This document shows, in pieces, positions 1-7,762 of a stretch of DNA of 64,000 bases; position 1 is the stretch's first letter; every line of letters begins with the position of its first letter. The stretch spans positions 62,001 through 126,000 of the forward strand of contig NZ_BMCT01000010.1 of assembly GCF_014635325.1 (NCBI RefSeq). The letters run 5' to 3'. The position numbers and the translations under genes were made by a program. The DNA comes from Azorhizobium oxalatiphilum. Lineage in GTDB: Bacteria; Pseudomonadota; Alphaproteobacteria; Rhizobiales; Xanthobacteraceae. The notes below the pieces were generated by a model, which did no database searches, had not been told where the DNA came from, and saw nothing but the letters and a program-made list of their open reading frames with translations.

Positions 1-580
1 TCGAGGCCGGACCGACGTCATCGGCCGGGTTGGCGACCTTCTCGCCGTGCAGAATGGCGAAGCCGTAGATTTGCTTCAGGATATCCCGCACATGGATGGC
101 GGTCGCTGGCGCTCCCCGTTCGACGATTTTGCCGCAGTGAGCGCGCAGATCATCGGGAGTGATCTCTGTCAGGAGACGATTCCGCCAGACGGGCATGAGT
201 TCGCGCTCAAAGATGGAGCGGCGCATCGCGCGGGTGCTGTCAGCCATGGTCGCGTTGGTCAGCCATTTCTCGCCGAACTGGCCGAAGCTCTTTGCTTCCT
301 TGATCCGGCGCTTCTCCCGCTGCTTCTCGATGGCGGGGGACCGCCCTTCGGCGATCGCGCGCCGCGCGTCGATGCATAACTCGCGAGCCCTGGCGAGCGA
401 TATCCCGTCACGGGCATACCTACCGAGATAGACGGTCTCCCGCCTGCCGTTCAGTCGATAGTCGAGCCTGAACGAAATGGCGCCCGACGGTGCAACGCGC
501 ACATACATCCCGTCACGATCAGATACCTTGTACATTTTGGCTTTTGGTTTCAAGCACTTGAGTGCTGCATCGGTCAACAT
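1..580 (-). CDS. P4-type tyrosine integrase, N-terminal part (runs off the left edge)
   Basis: This is a site-specific tyrosine recombinase that would integrate and excise a genomic island. The 193 visible codons start MLTDAALKCLKPKAKMYKV and match the arm-DNA-binding domain of P4-like integrases (DUF4102): K-x-Y-K-V-S-D-x-x-G-M-Y-V near residue 16, then R-x-x-L-G-R-Y and the S-L-A-R-A-R-E motif. The SAM-like core-binding domain follows from about residue 95. The catalytic R-H-R-Y domain lies outside the window, so integrity cannot be judged. The start is fixed by a strong GGAGG six bases upstream of ATG. It sits downstream of guaA in the same orientation, which suggests an island integrated at the guaA 3' end. 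Codon use looks less GC-biased than in the neighbours, consistent with transfer. Confidence 0.88.
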   Translation of the reverse strand, partial: MLTDAALKCLKPKAKMYKVSDRDGMYVRVAPSGAISFRLDYRLNGRRETVYLGRYARDGISLARARELCIDARRAIAEGRSPAIEKQREKRRIKEAKSFGQFGEKWLTNATMADSTRAMRRSIFERELMPVWRNRLLTEITPDDLRAHCGKIVERGAPATAIHVRDILKQIYGFAILHGEKVANPADDVGPAS

Positions 581-597
581 TTCGGGCCTCCTTGCGG

Positions 598-710
598 AAA
601 AGTACCGTCACGCGGTTTTTGGAGGCCTATGGCGTAAAAAGCGCTTATAATTCAGCGTCTTATACTAAAAAAAGTACCGTCATGAGCCTCATTGCTCCTG
701 ACGGTACTTT
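598..710. promoter_or_regulatory. Three copies of AAAGTACCGTCA upstream of the integrase: candidate arm sites, operator or terminator
   Basis: The 12-mer AAAGTACCGTCA occurs at 599-610 and 671-682, and inverted at 699-710. The last two copies form a 12-bp stem with a 16-base loop. On the minus strand the stem is followed by a run of seven T (670-664), so it could terminate guaA transcription. The copy at 599-610 lies just before the integrase ribosome-binding site. A possible minus-strand -10 (TATAAT-like, TTATAA) lies between the copies. The arm-binding domain of the adjacent integrase makes arm-type sites a plausible reading. An operator for an island repressor is the alternative. Confidence 0.45.
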
Positions 711-764
711 CGTTTTTCCGGTTGATCAATGGGGGCAAGGCCCGTCAGCGAGGCCGCCAAACGC

Positions 765-786
765 CATCTATACCCACCGATAGATG
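765..786. repeat. Short inverted repeat CATCTAT / ATAGATG in the guaA-int gap
   Basis: CATCTAT (765-771) and ATAGATG (780-786) form a perfect 7-bp inverted repeat with an 8-base loop. It lies between the guaA stop and the repeated 12-mers, in the region expected to carry the left attachment junction of the putative island. There is no T-run on either side, so a protein-binding site is more likely than a terminator. No function is proven. Confidence 0.3.
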
Positions 787-874
787 TCGAAAGGCACAGA
801 AGGAATTTATTTTTGTTTTCAGTTGGTTAGACCGTACTTCAGCGTAAATTCGGCGGCGTTCGGATGGGCCTGAA

Positions 875-898
875 TCATTCCCACTCGATCGTGCCCGG
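875..898 (-). other. Candidate att core at the 3' end of guaA
   Basis: The last codons of guaA (P-G-T-I-E-W-E-stop) are the established insertion target of guaA-type genomic islands, whose integrases are P4-like. The integrase lies immediately downstream, so this segment should contain the attachment core. The second copy, which would define the far end of the island, is not in the window, so the exact core length cannot be determined here. Confidence 0.4.
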
Positions 899-2422
899 GG
901 GCTTGGAGGTCACGTCATAGACCACGCGGTTGATGCCGCGCACCTCGTTGATGAGGCGGGTGGCGGTGCGGCCGAGGAAGTCCATCTGGTAAGGATAGAA
1001 ATCCGCCGTCATGCCGTCCACGGAGGTCACGGCGCGCAACGCCAGCACGTGGTCATAGGTGCGCCCGTCGCCCATCACGCCCACGGTGCGCACCGGAAGC
1101 AGAACGGCGAATGCCTGCCAGATCACGTCATAGAGGCCGGCGGCGCGGATCTCCTCCAGATAGATGGCGTCCGCCTTGCGCAGGATGTCCAGCTTCTCCA
1201 CCGTGATCTCGCCGGGGCAACGGATGGCGAGGCCAGGGCCGGGGAAGGGATGGCGGCCGACGAAGCTCTCCGGCAGGCCCAGCTCGCGGCCGAGCGCGCG
1301 CACCTCGTCCTTGAACAGGTCGCGCAGCGGCTCCACCAGCTTCATGTTCATGCGCTCAGGAAGCCCGCCCACATTGTGGTGCGACTTGATCGTCACCGAG
1401 GGACCGCCGGTGAAGGAGACGCTCTCGATCACGTCCGGATAGAGCGTGCCCTGCGCGAGGAAATCGGCGCCGCCGATCTTCTTGGCCTCGGCCTCGAACA
1501 CGTCGATGAACAGCTTGCCGATGGTCTTGCGCTTCTTCTCCGGATCGGAGACGCCGTCCAGCTCCTTCAGGAACATCTCGGAGGCGTCCACATGCACCAG
1601 CGGGATGTTGTAGGTGTTGCGGAACAGCGAGACCACCTGCTCGGCTTCGCCCAGGCGCATCAGGCCGTGGTCCACGAACACGCAGGTGAGCTGGTCGCCG
1701 ATGGCCTCGTGGATGAGCACGGCGGCCACCGCCGAATCCACGCCGCCGGAGAGGCCGCAGAGCACGCGCTTGTCGCCCACCTGATCGCGGATCTTCTTGA
1801 TCGCCTCCTCGCGGAAGGCGCCCATGGTCCAGTCGCCCTGAAGGCCAGCCACGCCGCGCACGAAGTTGCGCAGCAGCTGCGCACCCTGCGGGGTGTGCAC
1901 CACCTCGGGATGGAACTGCACGCCGTAGAACTTGCGGCTCTCATCGGCGATGGCGGCGAAGGGGGCGTTGTCGGAGGTGGCGATCACCTCGAAGCCGGCG
2001 GGGAGCTGGGTGACGCGGTCGCCATGGCTCATCCACACGGTGTAGCGCTGGCCTTCCTGCCACACGCCCTCGAACAGGGCCGCCGGCTTGATGACCTCGA
2101 TCTCGGCGCGGCCGAACTCGCGATGGTGGCCGCCTTCCACGATGCCACCGAGCTGGTCGGCCATGGCCTGCTCGCCGTAGCAGATGCCGAGCACCGGGAT
2201 GCCGGCCTCGAACACGGTCTGCGGGGCGCGGGGGCTCTCGCCCTCGATCACGGAGGCGGGGCCGCCGGAGAGGATGACAGCCTTGGGCTTCAGCCGGTCC
2301 ATGGCCTCGGCGGCCTTATTGAACGGCACGACTTCGGAATAGACGCCTTCCTCGCGCACCCGGCGGGCGATCAGCTGGGTGACCTGGCTGCCGAAGTCGA
2401 TGATGAGGACGGTGTCGTGCAT
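875..2422 (-). CDS. guaA: GMP synthase (glutamine-hydrolysing)
   Basis: It converts XMP, ATP and glutamine to GMP, the last step of guanine nucleotide synthesis, in the cytoplasm. The 515-residue product starts [13 protein letters not shown]. The N-terminal class-I glutaminase has its nucleophile Cys81 in GICYGEQ and the His171-Pro-Glu173 pair. The ATP-pyrophosphatase domain has SGGVDS at 225-230, and the protein ends in the conserved PGTIEWE. The length matches the family (about 515-525). The frame stays open a further 64 codons upstream, but that stretch lacks family similarity, and GGAAAG precedes the chosen ATG. The 3' end is intact despite the adjacent integrase, as expected when an island restores the target gene. 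Confidence 0.97.
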   Translation of the reverse strand: MHDTVLIIDFGSQVTQLIARRVREEGVYSEVVPFNKAAEAMDRLKPKAVILSGGPASVIEGESPRAPQTVFEAGIPVLGICYGEQAMADQLGGIVEGGHHREFGRAEIEVIKPAALFEGVWQEGQRYTVWMSHGDRVTQLPAGFEVIATSDNAPFAAIADESRKFYGVQFHPEVVHTPQGAQLLRNFVRGVAGLQGDWTMGAFREEAIKKIRDQVGDKRVLCGLSGGVDSAVAAVLIHEAIGDQLTCVFVDHGLMRLGEAEQVVSLFRNTYNIPLVHVDASEMFLKELDGVSDPEKKRKTIGKLFIDVFEAEAKKIGGADFLAQGTLYPDVIESVSFTGGPSVTIKSHHNVGGLPERMNMKLVEPLRDLFKDEVRALGRELGLPESFVGRHPFPGPGLAIRCPGEITVEKLDILRKADAIYLEEIRAAGLYDVIWQAFAVLLPVRTVGVMGDGRTYDHVLALRAVTSVDGMTADFYPYQMDFLGRTATRLINEVRGINRVVYDVTSKPPGTIEWE

Positions 2423-2523
2423 GTGCGGCTTTCCAACGGGAGAAGGTGTTGGCGCTTCCTTTAGCGGGAAAGTGCTGGCGACAAAAGCCGGACGGGATCG
2501 GATCAGCTCTGCATTCCCATCGC

Positions 2524-2540
2524 GCCTGATACGATCAGGC
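2524..2540. promoter_or_regulatory. 7-3-7 palindrome in the guaA / 2676 divergent region
   Basis: GCCTGAT-ACG-ATCAGGC is a perfect inverted repeat with a 3-base centre. It lies 102 bases upstream of guaA and 136 bases upstream of the divergent membrane-protein gene. The size and position suit a repressor or activator site. No regulator in the window is an obvious candidate, and a chance hairpin cannot be excluded. Confidence 0.25.
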
Positions 2541-2675
2541 CCGAACCCCAGGATGCAGAACCGTTTACCGCTCGGATCGCGATGCCATCCGGGCGGTACG
2601 CGCTCTCGCGCCATACCCAGCTTGACACGGGGTGCCGGCGCATGGAGCCTCCTCCCGCTTCGTCAGGAGGGATGC

Positions 2676-3224
2676 ATGCCAATTCTCTTGGGGCTGATCG
2701 GCCTTCTCATGGCCGGCCTGTTCTGGATCCTGTACACGCACAGGACGGTCAAGGGGTTGCAGGAGCTTGATCGGGACACCAAGGGCGCCCAGCGCCGCGC
2801 GGTCTCCGCCCTCCGCAACATTGTCGGTACCCCGCTGGAGCGGGTGCGCGATCCCCGGCTGGCGGCGGTCATTCTCATGCTCCAGCTGGTGCGGACGGGC
2901 AGCCCCGTGACCGCGAGCGAGAAGACCAAAATCCTCGAGTTCATGGAGGCCCCGCTGGCGTTCGAGCAGATCTCGACTGCTTTCGAGCAGGCCTGGGGCT
3001 ATACGCAGCAGCGCTTTCCCTTCTCCCAGGTGGCGGATCCCCTGATTCCCCTCCTGCGGCAGAAGCTGACGGTGGAGGAACGCGCGGAGCTCATCACCAT
3101 GCTGACACAGGTCGCGTCCGCGCATTCCGCCCTTAGCGAGTTGCAGCGCGAGGGGATCGCGCGCCTCAAGAACCGCTTGATGGCGGGGGAGAAGGGTTTT
3201 GGGCGCGGCGTCGCGTCGGTTTGA
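2676..3224 (+). CDS. Small membrane-anchored protein with a TerB-like helical region
   Basis: I do not recognise a named family with certainty. The 182-residue product begins with one hydrophobic segment (residues 2-21, an N-terminal anchor), then a basic stretch. The helical body has the spacing of TerB/DjlA-type domains: L-A-A-V-I-L-M-L-Q-L-V-R, then a polar turn with S-E-K-T-K, and a second half ending L-T-Q-V-A-S-A-H-S-A. The usual Asp-Gly metal-site residues of TerB are not visible, so metal binding is doubtful. The start is supported by AGGAGG five bases upstream of ATG. A TTGACA lies at 2622-2627 without a good -10. It is divergent from guaA and converges on the rRNA methyltransferase. 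Confidence 0.6.
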   Translation: MPILLGLIGLLMAGLFWILYTHRTVKGLQELDRDTKGAQRRAVSALRNIVGTPLERVRDPRLAAVILMLQLVRTGSPVTASEKTKILEFMEAPLAFEQISTAFEQAWGYTQQRFPFSQVADPLIPLLRQKLTVEERAELITMLTQVASAHSALSELQREGIARLKNRLMAGEKGFGRGVASV

Positions 3225-3250
3225 CCGGCGGCGCTTAAGGGAAACGCGAT

Positions 3251-3271
3251 GCGCGGGCTTCTAGCCCGCGC
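3251..3271. terminator. Hairpin between convergent genes
   Basis: GCGCGGGCT (3251-3259) pairs with AGCCCGCGC (3263-3271) across a 3-base loop. It lies between two convergent genes and covers the stop codon of the methyltransferase gene at 3261-3263. There is no clear T-run, so rho-independent efficiency is uncertain, but the position fits a shared terminator. Confidence 0.45.
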
Positions 3272-4562
3272 GCTTCAGGATGCTGATGAAGAAGCCATCC
3301 GTGCCGGTGCGGCGGGGCGTCAGCATGAGGCCCTCGGGCAGGTCGAGCGCCGCATTGCGCAGGGCAAGGCCCCGGCTACCCAGCGCCAGCACCGCTTCCG
3401 TGGAGGGCACCACGGAAAAGTCCGGGCGCTTCTCCAGCAGGGCGCGGATCTGCGCCGCATTCTCGGCATTCAGCAGCGAGCAGGTCACATAGGCCAGCCG
3501 CCCGCCCGGCTTCACATAGCGCACGGCCTGTTCGAGGATCTTGGCCTGCTCGGCGGTGCGCTCGGCCAGAGCGCCGGGGCGCACGCGCCATTTGGCGTCG
3601 GGATTGCGCCGCCAAGTGCCGGTGCCGGTGCAGGGGGCGTCCACCAGCACCAGGTCCATATGGTCCTCAAGGTCGGACAGCACGTCCATCGCGCCGCGCG
3701 GGGCGCGGATCTGCACGTTGCGCACGCCGGCCCGCTGGAGGCGCTCATGGATGGGCTTCAGGCGGCGCACGTCGCTGTCGTGCGCATAGAGCTGGCCCTT
3801 GTTGTCCATGAGGGCGGCAAGTTCCAGCGTCTTGCCGCCGGCGCCTGCGCACAGGTCCAGCACCTGCGAGCCCGGCACGGGGGCGGCGAGGATGGCGGCG
3901 ATCTGCGAGCCTTCGTCCTGCACCTCCACCGCGCCCTTCACGAAGGCCGGCTCGGCGGTGATGGGCGGCTGCTTTCCGTCCGCGCCCAGCTGGATGCGCA
4001 GGGCCAGCGGCGACCACGGGCCGGGCTCGGGGTTGAGATGGGCCAGCTCTGCCAGCGCCTCGTCCGGCTTGGCCTTGAGCGTATTCACCCGCATGTCCAC
4101 CGGCGCGCGGGCAGCCAGCGCCTGCGCCTCGTCCACGCGGTCTTCGCCGAACATGGCTTTCAGCTCGCCATCCAGCCACTGCGGATAATCGCCGCGCACC
4201 CACGGGGCGGCGCCTTCAAGGCTGGGATTGGCGAGGCGGGTGCGCTCGTCCTCGGTCAAGGGGGCGGGGGCGAAGCGCTCGCCGCTGCACAGGCGTTCGA
4301 TGGCCTCCAGATCCATGCCGCGCACGGTGGCGAGCATGCCCAGCAACAGCGCGCGCGGCTCTTCCGAGCCCATCACGTGGGCGCAGGAGGCCCGGCGGCG
4401 CAGGGTGTCGAACACGAGGCCGGACAGGGCCGCCCGGTCGCCGGAGCCGGCGAAGCGGTGGGCGAGGCCCCAGTCCTTGATGGCATCGCCCGCCGGGCGG
4501 CGGCGGGTGATGAGGTCCTGGAGGATCTCGATGGCGGCGGACAGGCGGGCGGCAGGGGTCAC
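3261..4562 (-). CDS. RsmB-family rRNA (cytosine-C5) methyltransferase
   Basis: This is a cytoplasmic SAM-dependent RNA m5C methyltransferase of the NOL1/NOP2/Sun family; RsmB in E. coli modifies 16S C967. The N-terminal NusB-like helical region covers about residues 1-140. The SAM site is VLDLCAGAGGKT at about 234-245. The two family cysteines are present: Cys311 in DAPCTGTGTWRRNP and the catalytic Cys361 in VTCSLL. At 433 residues it is normal for the family. Its start overlaps the stop of the nucleosidase gene by four bases (ATGA), so the two are translationally coupled. Which cytosine is modified cannot be told from sequence, so the symbol is left blank. Confidence 0.9.
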   Translation of the reverse strand: MTPAARLSAAIEILQDLITRRRPAGDAIKDWGLAHRFAGSGDRAALSGLVFDTLRRRASCAHVMGSEEPRALLLGMLATVRGMDLEAIERLCSGERFAPAPLTEDERTRLANPSLEGAAPWVRGDYPQWLDGELKAMFGEDRVDEAQALAARAPVDMRVNTLKAKPDEALAELAHLNPEPGPWSPLALRIQLGADGKQPPITAEPAFVKGAVEVQDEGSQIAAILAAPVPGSQVLDLCAGAGGKTLELAALMDNKGQLYAHDSDVRRLKPIHERLQRAGVRNVQIRAPRGAMDVLSDLEDHMDLVLVDAPCTGTGTWRRNPDAKWRVRPGALAERTAEQAKILEQAVRYVKPGGRLAYVTCSLLNAENAAQIRALLEKRPDFSVVPSTEAVLALGSRGLALRNAALDLPEGLMLTPRRTGTDGFFISILKRAG

Positions 4563-5251
4563 GTCTTATTCCGGGTCGGGAGGTCAAGGGTGCCGGCGGC
4601 GAGCTGGGCCTCGAAATGGTCGAGGGCGGCGCCGAGCTTCTCGTCGATGATGTGCAGGTATTCGGTCCAATCCTCAAGCCGTGCCAGCTCGGATTTTCCA
4701 TCCGATATGCCACGCAGGCCGATCACCGGCACGCCGAACCGCGCGGCGGTGCGCAGGACGGCGAAGGTTTCCATGTCCACCATGTCGGCGTCGATGGCGT
4801 CATAGGCCGCGCCCGAGATGATGGCGCCGCCCGTGGAGAGGGAGGCGGCGGCAAGGCCGGGGATCTGGAGCTTGACGGGAATGATCGGCGGATGGTCGAG
4901 GAAGGGCGTGCGGCCCTTCTCGATGCCGAGCGCCGAGGCGTCCATGTCGCGATAGGCGACGCTGGCCACCTGATAGATGCCCGCATGGTCGAGGCTGCGG
5001 GAGCCCGCGGATCCAAGCGAGAAGATCAGGTCAGGCAAAGCGTCGGCATCGCCGAGCCGGGCCAGCGCCATGCCCATGCTGGCGGCGGATTCCACGGGGC
5101 CCACGCCGATGATGAGCGGGTCGATGCGCTGGGCGAGATGCGGCCCGTATTCGAACGTGGTCGCCATGACGTACAGGATGCGCGTGCCATGCACGTCCAC
5201 CACATGCCTGTCGGCGAACTGACGGGCGGGGTCGTCCAGTCTTTCGGTCAT
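4559..5251 (-). CDS. 5'-methylthioadenosine/S-adenosylhomocysteine nucleosidase
   Basis: It hydrolyses MTA and SAH to adenine plus a thioribose product, clearing by-products of SAM use. The product (230 residues from MTERLDDPARQ) has the phosphorylase-like core, the VDMETFAVLR segment corresponding to the MDMEG substrate loop, and R-G-I-S-D with the catalytic Asp of the PNP/MTAN fold. The frame is open 22 codons further upstream, but MTERL lies closer to the conserved start. It precedes and overlaps the rRNA methyltransferase by four bases, which is sensible because methyltransferases yield the SAH it degrades. A purely MTA-specific enzyme is possible. Confidence 0.88.
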   Translation of the reverse strand: MTERLDDPARQFADRHVVDVHGTRILYVMATTFEYGPHLAQRIDPLIIGVGPVESAASMGMALARLGDADALPDLIFSLGSAGSRSLDHAGIYQVASVAYRDMDASALGIEKGRTPFLDHPPIIPVKLQIPGLAAASLSTGGAIISGAAYDAIDADMVDMETFAVLRTAARFGVPVIGLRGISDGKSELARLEDWTEYLHIIDEKLGAALDHFEAQLAAGTLDLPTRNKT

Positions 5252-5301
5252 CGGGCCCGGATGTCCTTCAAAGGTCTCCTCGGCCGCTGTCCTCGGACGG
5301 C

Positions 5302-5330
5302 GCGCCCGCCAAGTCAATGGCGGCGGGCGC
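5302..5330. terminator. GC-rich hairpin between MAPEG and nucleosidase genes
   Basis: GCGCCCGCC (5302-5310) pairs with GGCGGGCGC (5322-5330) across an 11-base loop, 18 bases beyond the stop of the MAPEG gene. No T-run follows on the minus strand, so this is only a candidate. Confidence 0.35.
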
Positions 5331-5347
5331 TGGCCTGTGTCGCATCC

Positions 5348-5767
5348 TCACACGTTCAGCAGGATGGCGAGGGCATAGATGACCCACATGATCACCAGTG
5401 CGGCGAAGCCCACGAGGAAGATGGGGAAGCGCAGCCGTACCTCGTTCGAGGTCAGGTGGACGAATGCGTGCACGATGCGCGAGAGCACGAACACCCAGGC
5501 CAGCACAACGAAGATGAGGTCCGCCTTGCGCGTCACCAGCGCGAGGATTGTGACCACATAGAACAGCACCGGCAGTTCGAACTGGTTGCGGAAATTGTTG
5601 GCCGCCTGCCGCGCCGGGGCCGGAAAGCCTGAGTCGTCGAGCGCGACCTCACGGCCCACGGTCTTGTCGCGGAGCGGCCCGGCCCGCCGGCCGCCCGTCA
5701 CGAGAAGCACCACGAAGGTGAGCGCGACCTGCACGAACAACGGCAGCAGGATCATCTGGACGGTCAT
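5348..5767 (-). CDS. MAPEG-family integral membrane protein
   Basis: The 139-residue product has four hydrophobic helices and the MAPEG (membrane-associated eicosanoid/glutathione metabolism) pattern: a cytoplasmic loop with R-Q-A-A-N-N-F-R-N-Q-F-E-L-P, then a helix with V-L-S-R-I-V-H-A-F-V-H. In this family the N-x-x-E-x-P motif lies near the glutathione site. Bacterial members are rarely characterised, so substrate and reaction are unknown. The ATG at 5767 has GAGG about eight bases upstream; an ATG eight codons earlier lacks a ribosome-binding site. It is transcribed divergently from the iron-permease-family gene. Confidence 0.85.
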   Translation of the reverse strand: MTVQMILLPLFVQVALTFVVLLVTGGRRAGPLRDKTVGREVALDDSGFPAPARQAANNFRNQFELPVLFYVVTILALVTRKADLIFVVLAWVFVLSRIVHAFVHLTSNEVRLRFPIFLVGFAALVIMWVIYALAILLNV

Positions 5768-5875
5768 GGTCGTAACCTCGGGCGTAGGCATGGGCGTTGG
5801 TGTTCAGGAACCACGCATGCGGCGAGACGTTCCCTCGCGCAGGCTATAGTTGCAGCCGAATTGAGGATGATCGTC

Positions 5876-6409
5876 ATGCCCCTGGGTCAGGCGGAAGCGG
5901 AAGTCGAAGCCCGGATCGCGGCGGAGGCCCGGCGCGGCCCTGCGCACCGCCCCTTCTTCACGCGGGTGTCGCAGGCGGTGTCGAAATGGGCGGGCAAGCC
6001 CGTCACCTTCATCTGCGCGGCGGGCGTGATCGTGGTCTGGGGCGCAACGGGCCCGCTGTTCGGCTTCAACGATACGTGGCAGCTGATCATCAACACGTCG
6101 ACCACCATCGTCACCTTCCTGATGGTGTTCCTGATCCAGAACAGTCAGAACCGCGACACCGCCGCCTTGCAGATCAAGCTGGATGAGCTGATCGCCCGCA
6201 TGGACGGTCCACGCAACGCCCTGCTGGATCTGGAGGATCTGGACGAGGAGACGCTGGAGCGCCTGCGCAAGGAATATGAGCGCCTCGCGGAGCGGGCGCG
6301 CGGCGAGGCGGATGAGGGCGCGCAGGTGCATCCCATCGATCGCACCATCCACGAGATCTGCGACGATCCCCCCGCTGCCGATGGTCGCGGCGGCCAAGCG
6401 CCCCGGTGA
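5876..6409 (+). CDS. Low-affinity iron permease-family membrane protein
   Basis: The 177-residue product resembles the bacterial Fet4-like low-affinity iron permease family. A short N-terminal region is followed by two hydrophobic segments (VTFICAAGVIVVWGATGPLF, then W-Q-L-I-I-N-T-S-T-T-I-V-T-F-L-M-V-F-L) and the very typical I-Q-N-S-Q-N-R-D-T-A-A-L-Q-I-K-L-D-E-L. The C-terminal third is charged and probably coiled coil (L-E-D-L-D-E-E-T-L-E). Bacterial members are about half the length of yeast Fet4, so real iron transport is unproven. Alternative starts lie at 5861 (TTG) and 5867. The ATG at 5876 is chosen for its distance from GAGG at 5863-5866. Confidence 0.8.
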   Translation: MPLGQAEAEVEARIAAEARRGPAHRPFFTRVSQAVSKWAGKPVTFICAAGVIVVWGATGPLFGFNDTWQLIINTSTTIVTFLMVFLIQNSQNRDTAALQIKLDELIARMDGPRNALLDLEDLDEETLERLRKEYERLAERARGEADEGAQVHPIDRTIHEICDDPPAADGRGGQAPR

Positions 6410-6478
6410 GTGTCGCGGCCGCGACACATAAATCCGTTAGACAATCGCAATTGCGCGCCGAACTTACGGATCGCCCCC

Positions 6479-6787
6479 ATGTCCGCTCCGCTGATGTCCG
6501 CTCCGCTGACGCCCTCTGCCGCGCCCGTGTCGCGCGACGACGTCTCGCTCAATCTCGATCACGCCTCCGCTCTGGTGGTGTTCGACCTGCTGGCCCGGCT
6601 GATGGACCGCCATGACGCGGAAGGGGTGCGCGACCTGCTCGACCATCCCGGCGAAGTGGCGGCGCTGTGGTCGCTCATGGGCGCCTTCGAGCAGGCGCTG
6701 GACGAGCCCAAGGATGCCGACTACCGCAAGCTGATCGCCTCCGCCCGCGAGGATGTGGTGGCGCGGCTGGAGCCGGATCGCAGATAG
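6479..6787 (+). CDS. Hypothetical protein, 102 residues
   Basis: I do not recognise a family. The product is soluble, acidic and mostly helical. A Ser/Ala/Pro-rich start is followed by a helical core with L-N-L-D-H-A-S-A-L-V-V-F-D-L-L and G-A-F-E-Q-A-L-D-E-P. The frame opens at 6410 by overlapping the previous gene's stop, but the ATG at 6479 or the one five codons later is likelier because composition turns coding-like there. It follows the permease-family gene on the same strand and may be cotranscribed. No signal peptide or membrane segment is visible. Confidence 0.55.
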   Translation: MSAPLMSAPLTPSAAPVSRDDVSLNLDHASALVVFDLLARLMDRHDAEGVRDLLDHPGEVAALWSLMGAFEQALDEPKDADYRKLIASAREDVVARLEPDRR

Positions 6788-6845
6788 CCATCTGCCGCGT
6801 GTATCCGCCTCCCGTGCATCATTCCGGCGGGGCCTGAAACGACAA

Positions 6846-6873
6846 CGGCCCGAACCTCGAAAGGTCCGGGCCG
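6846..6873. terminator. Hairpin terminator after metQ
   Basis: CGGCCCGAACCT (6846-6857) pairs with AGGTCCGGGCCG (6862-6873) around a CGAA tetraloop, with one mismatch. It lies 27 bases past the metQ stop and also faces the end of the convergent 6479 gene, so it probably serves both strands. The T-rich tail is weak. Confidence 0.6.
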
Positions 6874-6900
6874 CTGCATTTCAGGTCGGGAGGGAAGGGC

Positions 6901-7695
6901 TCACCAGCTGGCGAGCACCGAGCCCTTGAAGGTGTCGTCGATGAACTTCTTCACCTCGGGCGACTGGTAGCTCTTCACGAGGATGGCCACCCAGGGCTTG
7001 TCCTTGTCCTGCTCGCGCACGGCGATGACGTTGACATAGGGACCCTTCGGATCCTCACGCAGGATCGGGTCCTTCACCGGGTCGAGGCCGGCTTCCTTGG
7101 CATAGTTGGTGTTGATGCCGGCGGCGTCCACGTCGGGCAGCGAGCGCGGCAGCTGGGCGGCGTCGATCTCGACGATCTTCAGCTTCTTCGGGTTGGTGGT
7201 GATGTCGGCCACCGACGGCTTGAAGCCGACGCCGTCGCGCAGCTTGATGATGCCCTTGTCCTGCAGCAGCAGGAGCACGCGGCCGCCGTTGGTGGGATCG
7301 TTCGGGATCGCCAGCGAGGCGCCGGAGGGCAGCTCGTCCATGCTCTTGTACTTCTTGGAGTACACGCCCATGGGGTAGTTCACGGTGGTGGCGACCGACA
7401 CCAGCTTGAACTTCCGGTCCGCCACCTGATTGTCCAGATAGGGCTGGTGCTGGAAGGAATTGGCCTGGATCTCGCCGGCATCCAGCGCGGTGTTGGGCAC
7501 CACGTAGTCGGAGAATTCGACGATCTGGATGTCGAGGCCCTGCTTGGCCGCGACCGCCTTGGCGGCTTCCAGGATCTGGGCGTGCGGGCCGGGGGTCACG
7601 CCGACCTTGATGGTTTCGGCCGATGCCGCGGCGGTGCCGAGGCCGAGCGCCAGCGAGAGTGCCAGCGTCCGCAGGAAAGCGGGCTTGAGCGACAT
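6901..7695 (-). CDS. metQ: Methionine ABC transporter substrate-binding protein
   Basis: This is the periplasmic methionine receptor of the MetNIQ importer (NlpA family). The 264-residue product has a signal peptide (about residues 1-26, cleavage after A-S-A) and no lipobox cysteine. It would be a soluble periplasmic protein rather than the lipoprotein of E. coli. The mature start E-T-I-K-V-G-V-T-P-G-P-H-A and the F-Q-H-Q-P-Y-L ligand-loop motif are typical of the family. It is the third gene of metN-metI-metQ, 67 bases after metI, and a hairpin follows its stop. Confidence 0.93.
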   Translation of the reverse strand: MSLKPAFLRTLALSLALGLGTAAASAETIKVGVTPGPHAQILEAAKAVAAKQGLDIQIVEFSDYVVPNTALDAGEIQANSFQHQPYLDNQVADRKFKLVSVATTVNYPMGVYSKKYKSMDELPSGASLAIPNDPTNGGRVLLLLQDKGIIKLRDGVGFKPSVADITTNPKKLKIVEIDAAQLPRSLPDVDAAGINTNYAKEAGLDPVKDPILREDPKGPYVNVIAVREQDKDKPWVAILVKSYQSPEVKKFIDDTFKGSVLASW

Positions 7696-7762
7696 TTGGG
7701 TTTCTCCTTGGTATTCAGCCGGAGCCGGATCTTCTACGTCCGGCTTCGCGAAATGGTTGGGT

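Noticed and set aside
562-783. 73-codon open frame between int and guaA on the plus strand
   Set aside because: It spans the int start, the repeated 12-mers and the terminator-like hairpin, and has no similarity or ribosome-binding site.
1049-2464. 471-codon plus-strand open frame opposite guaA
   Set aside because: It lies entirely antisense to guaA, which has all catalytic motifs. The His/Leu/Ala-rich composition is typical of a shadow frame.
2423-2614. Upstream extension of guaA by 64 codons
   Set aside because: The extra stretch does not match GuaA, whose family starts with the sequence at 2422. It only reflects absence of stop codons in GC-rich DNA.
3249-4805. 518-codon plus-strand open frame
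   Set aside because: It overlaps the rRNA methyltransferase and nucleosidase genes on the other strand, which have intact motifs and coupled starts.
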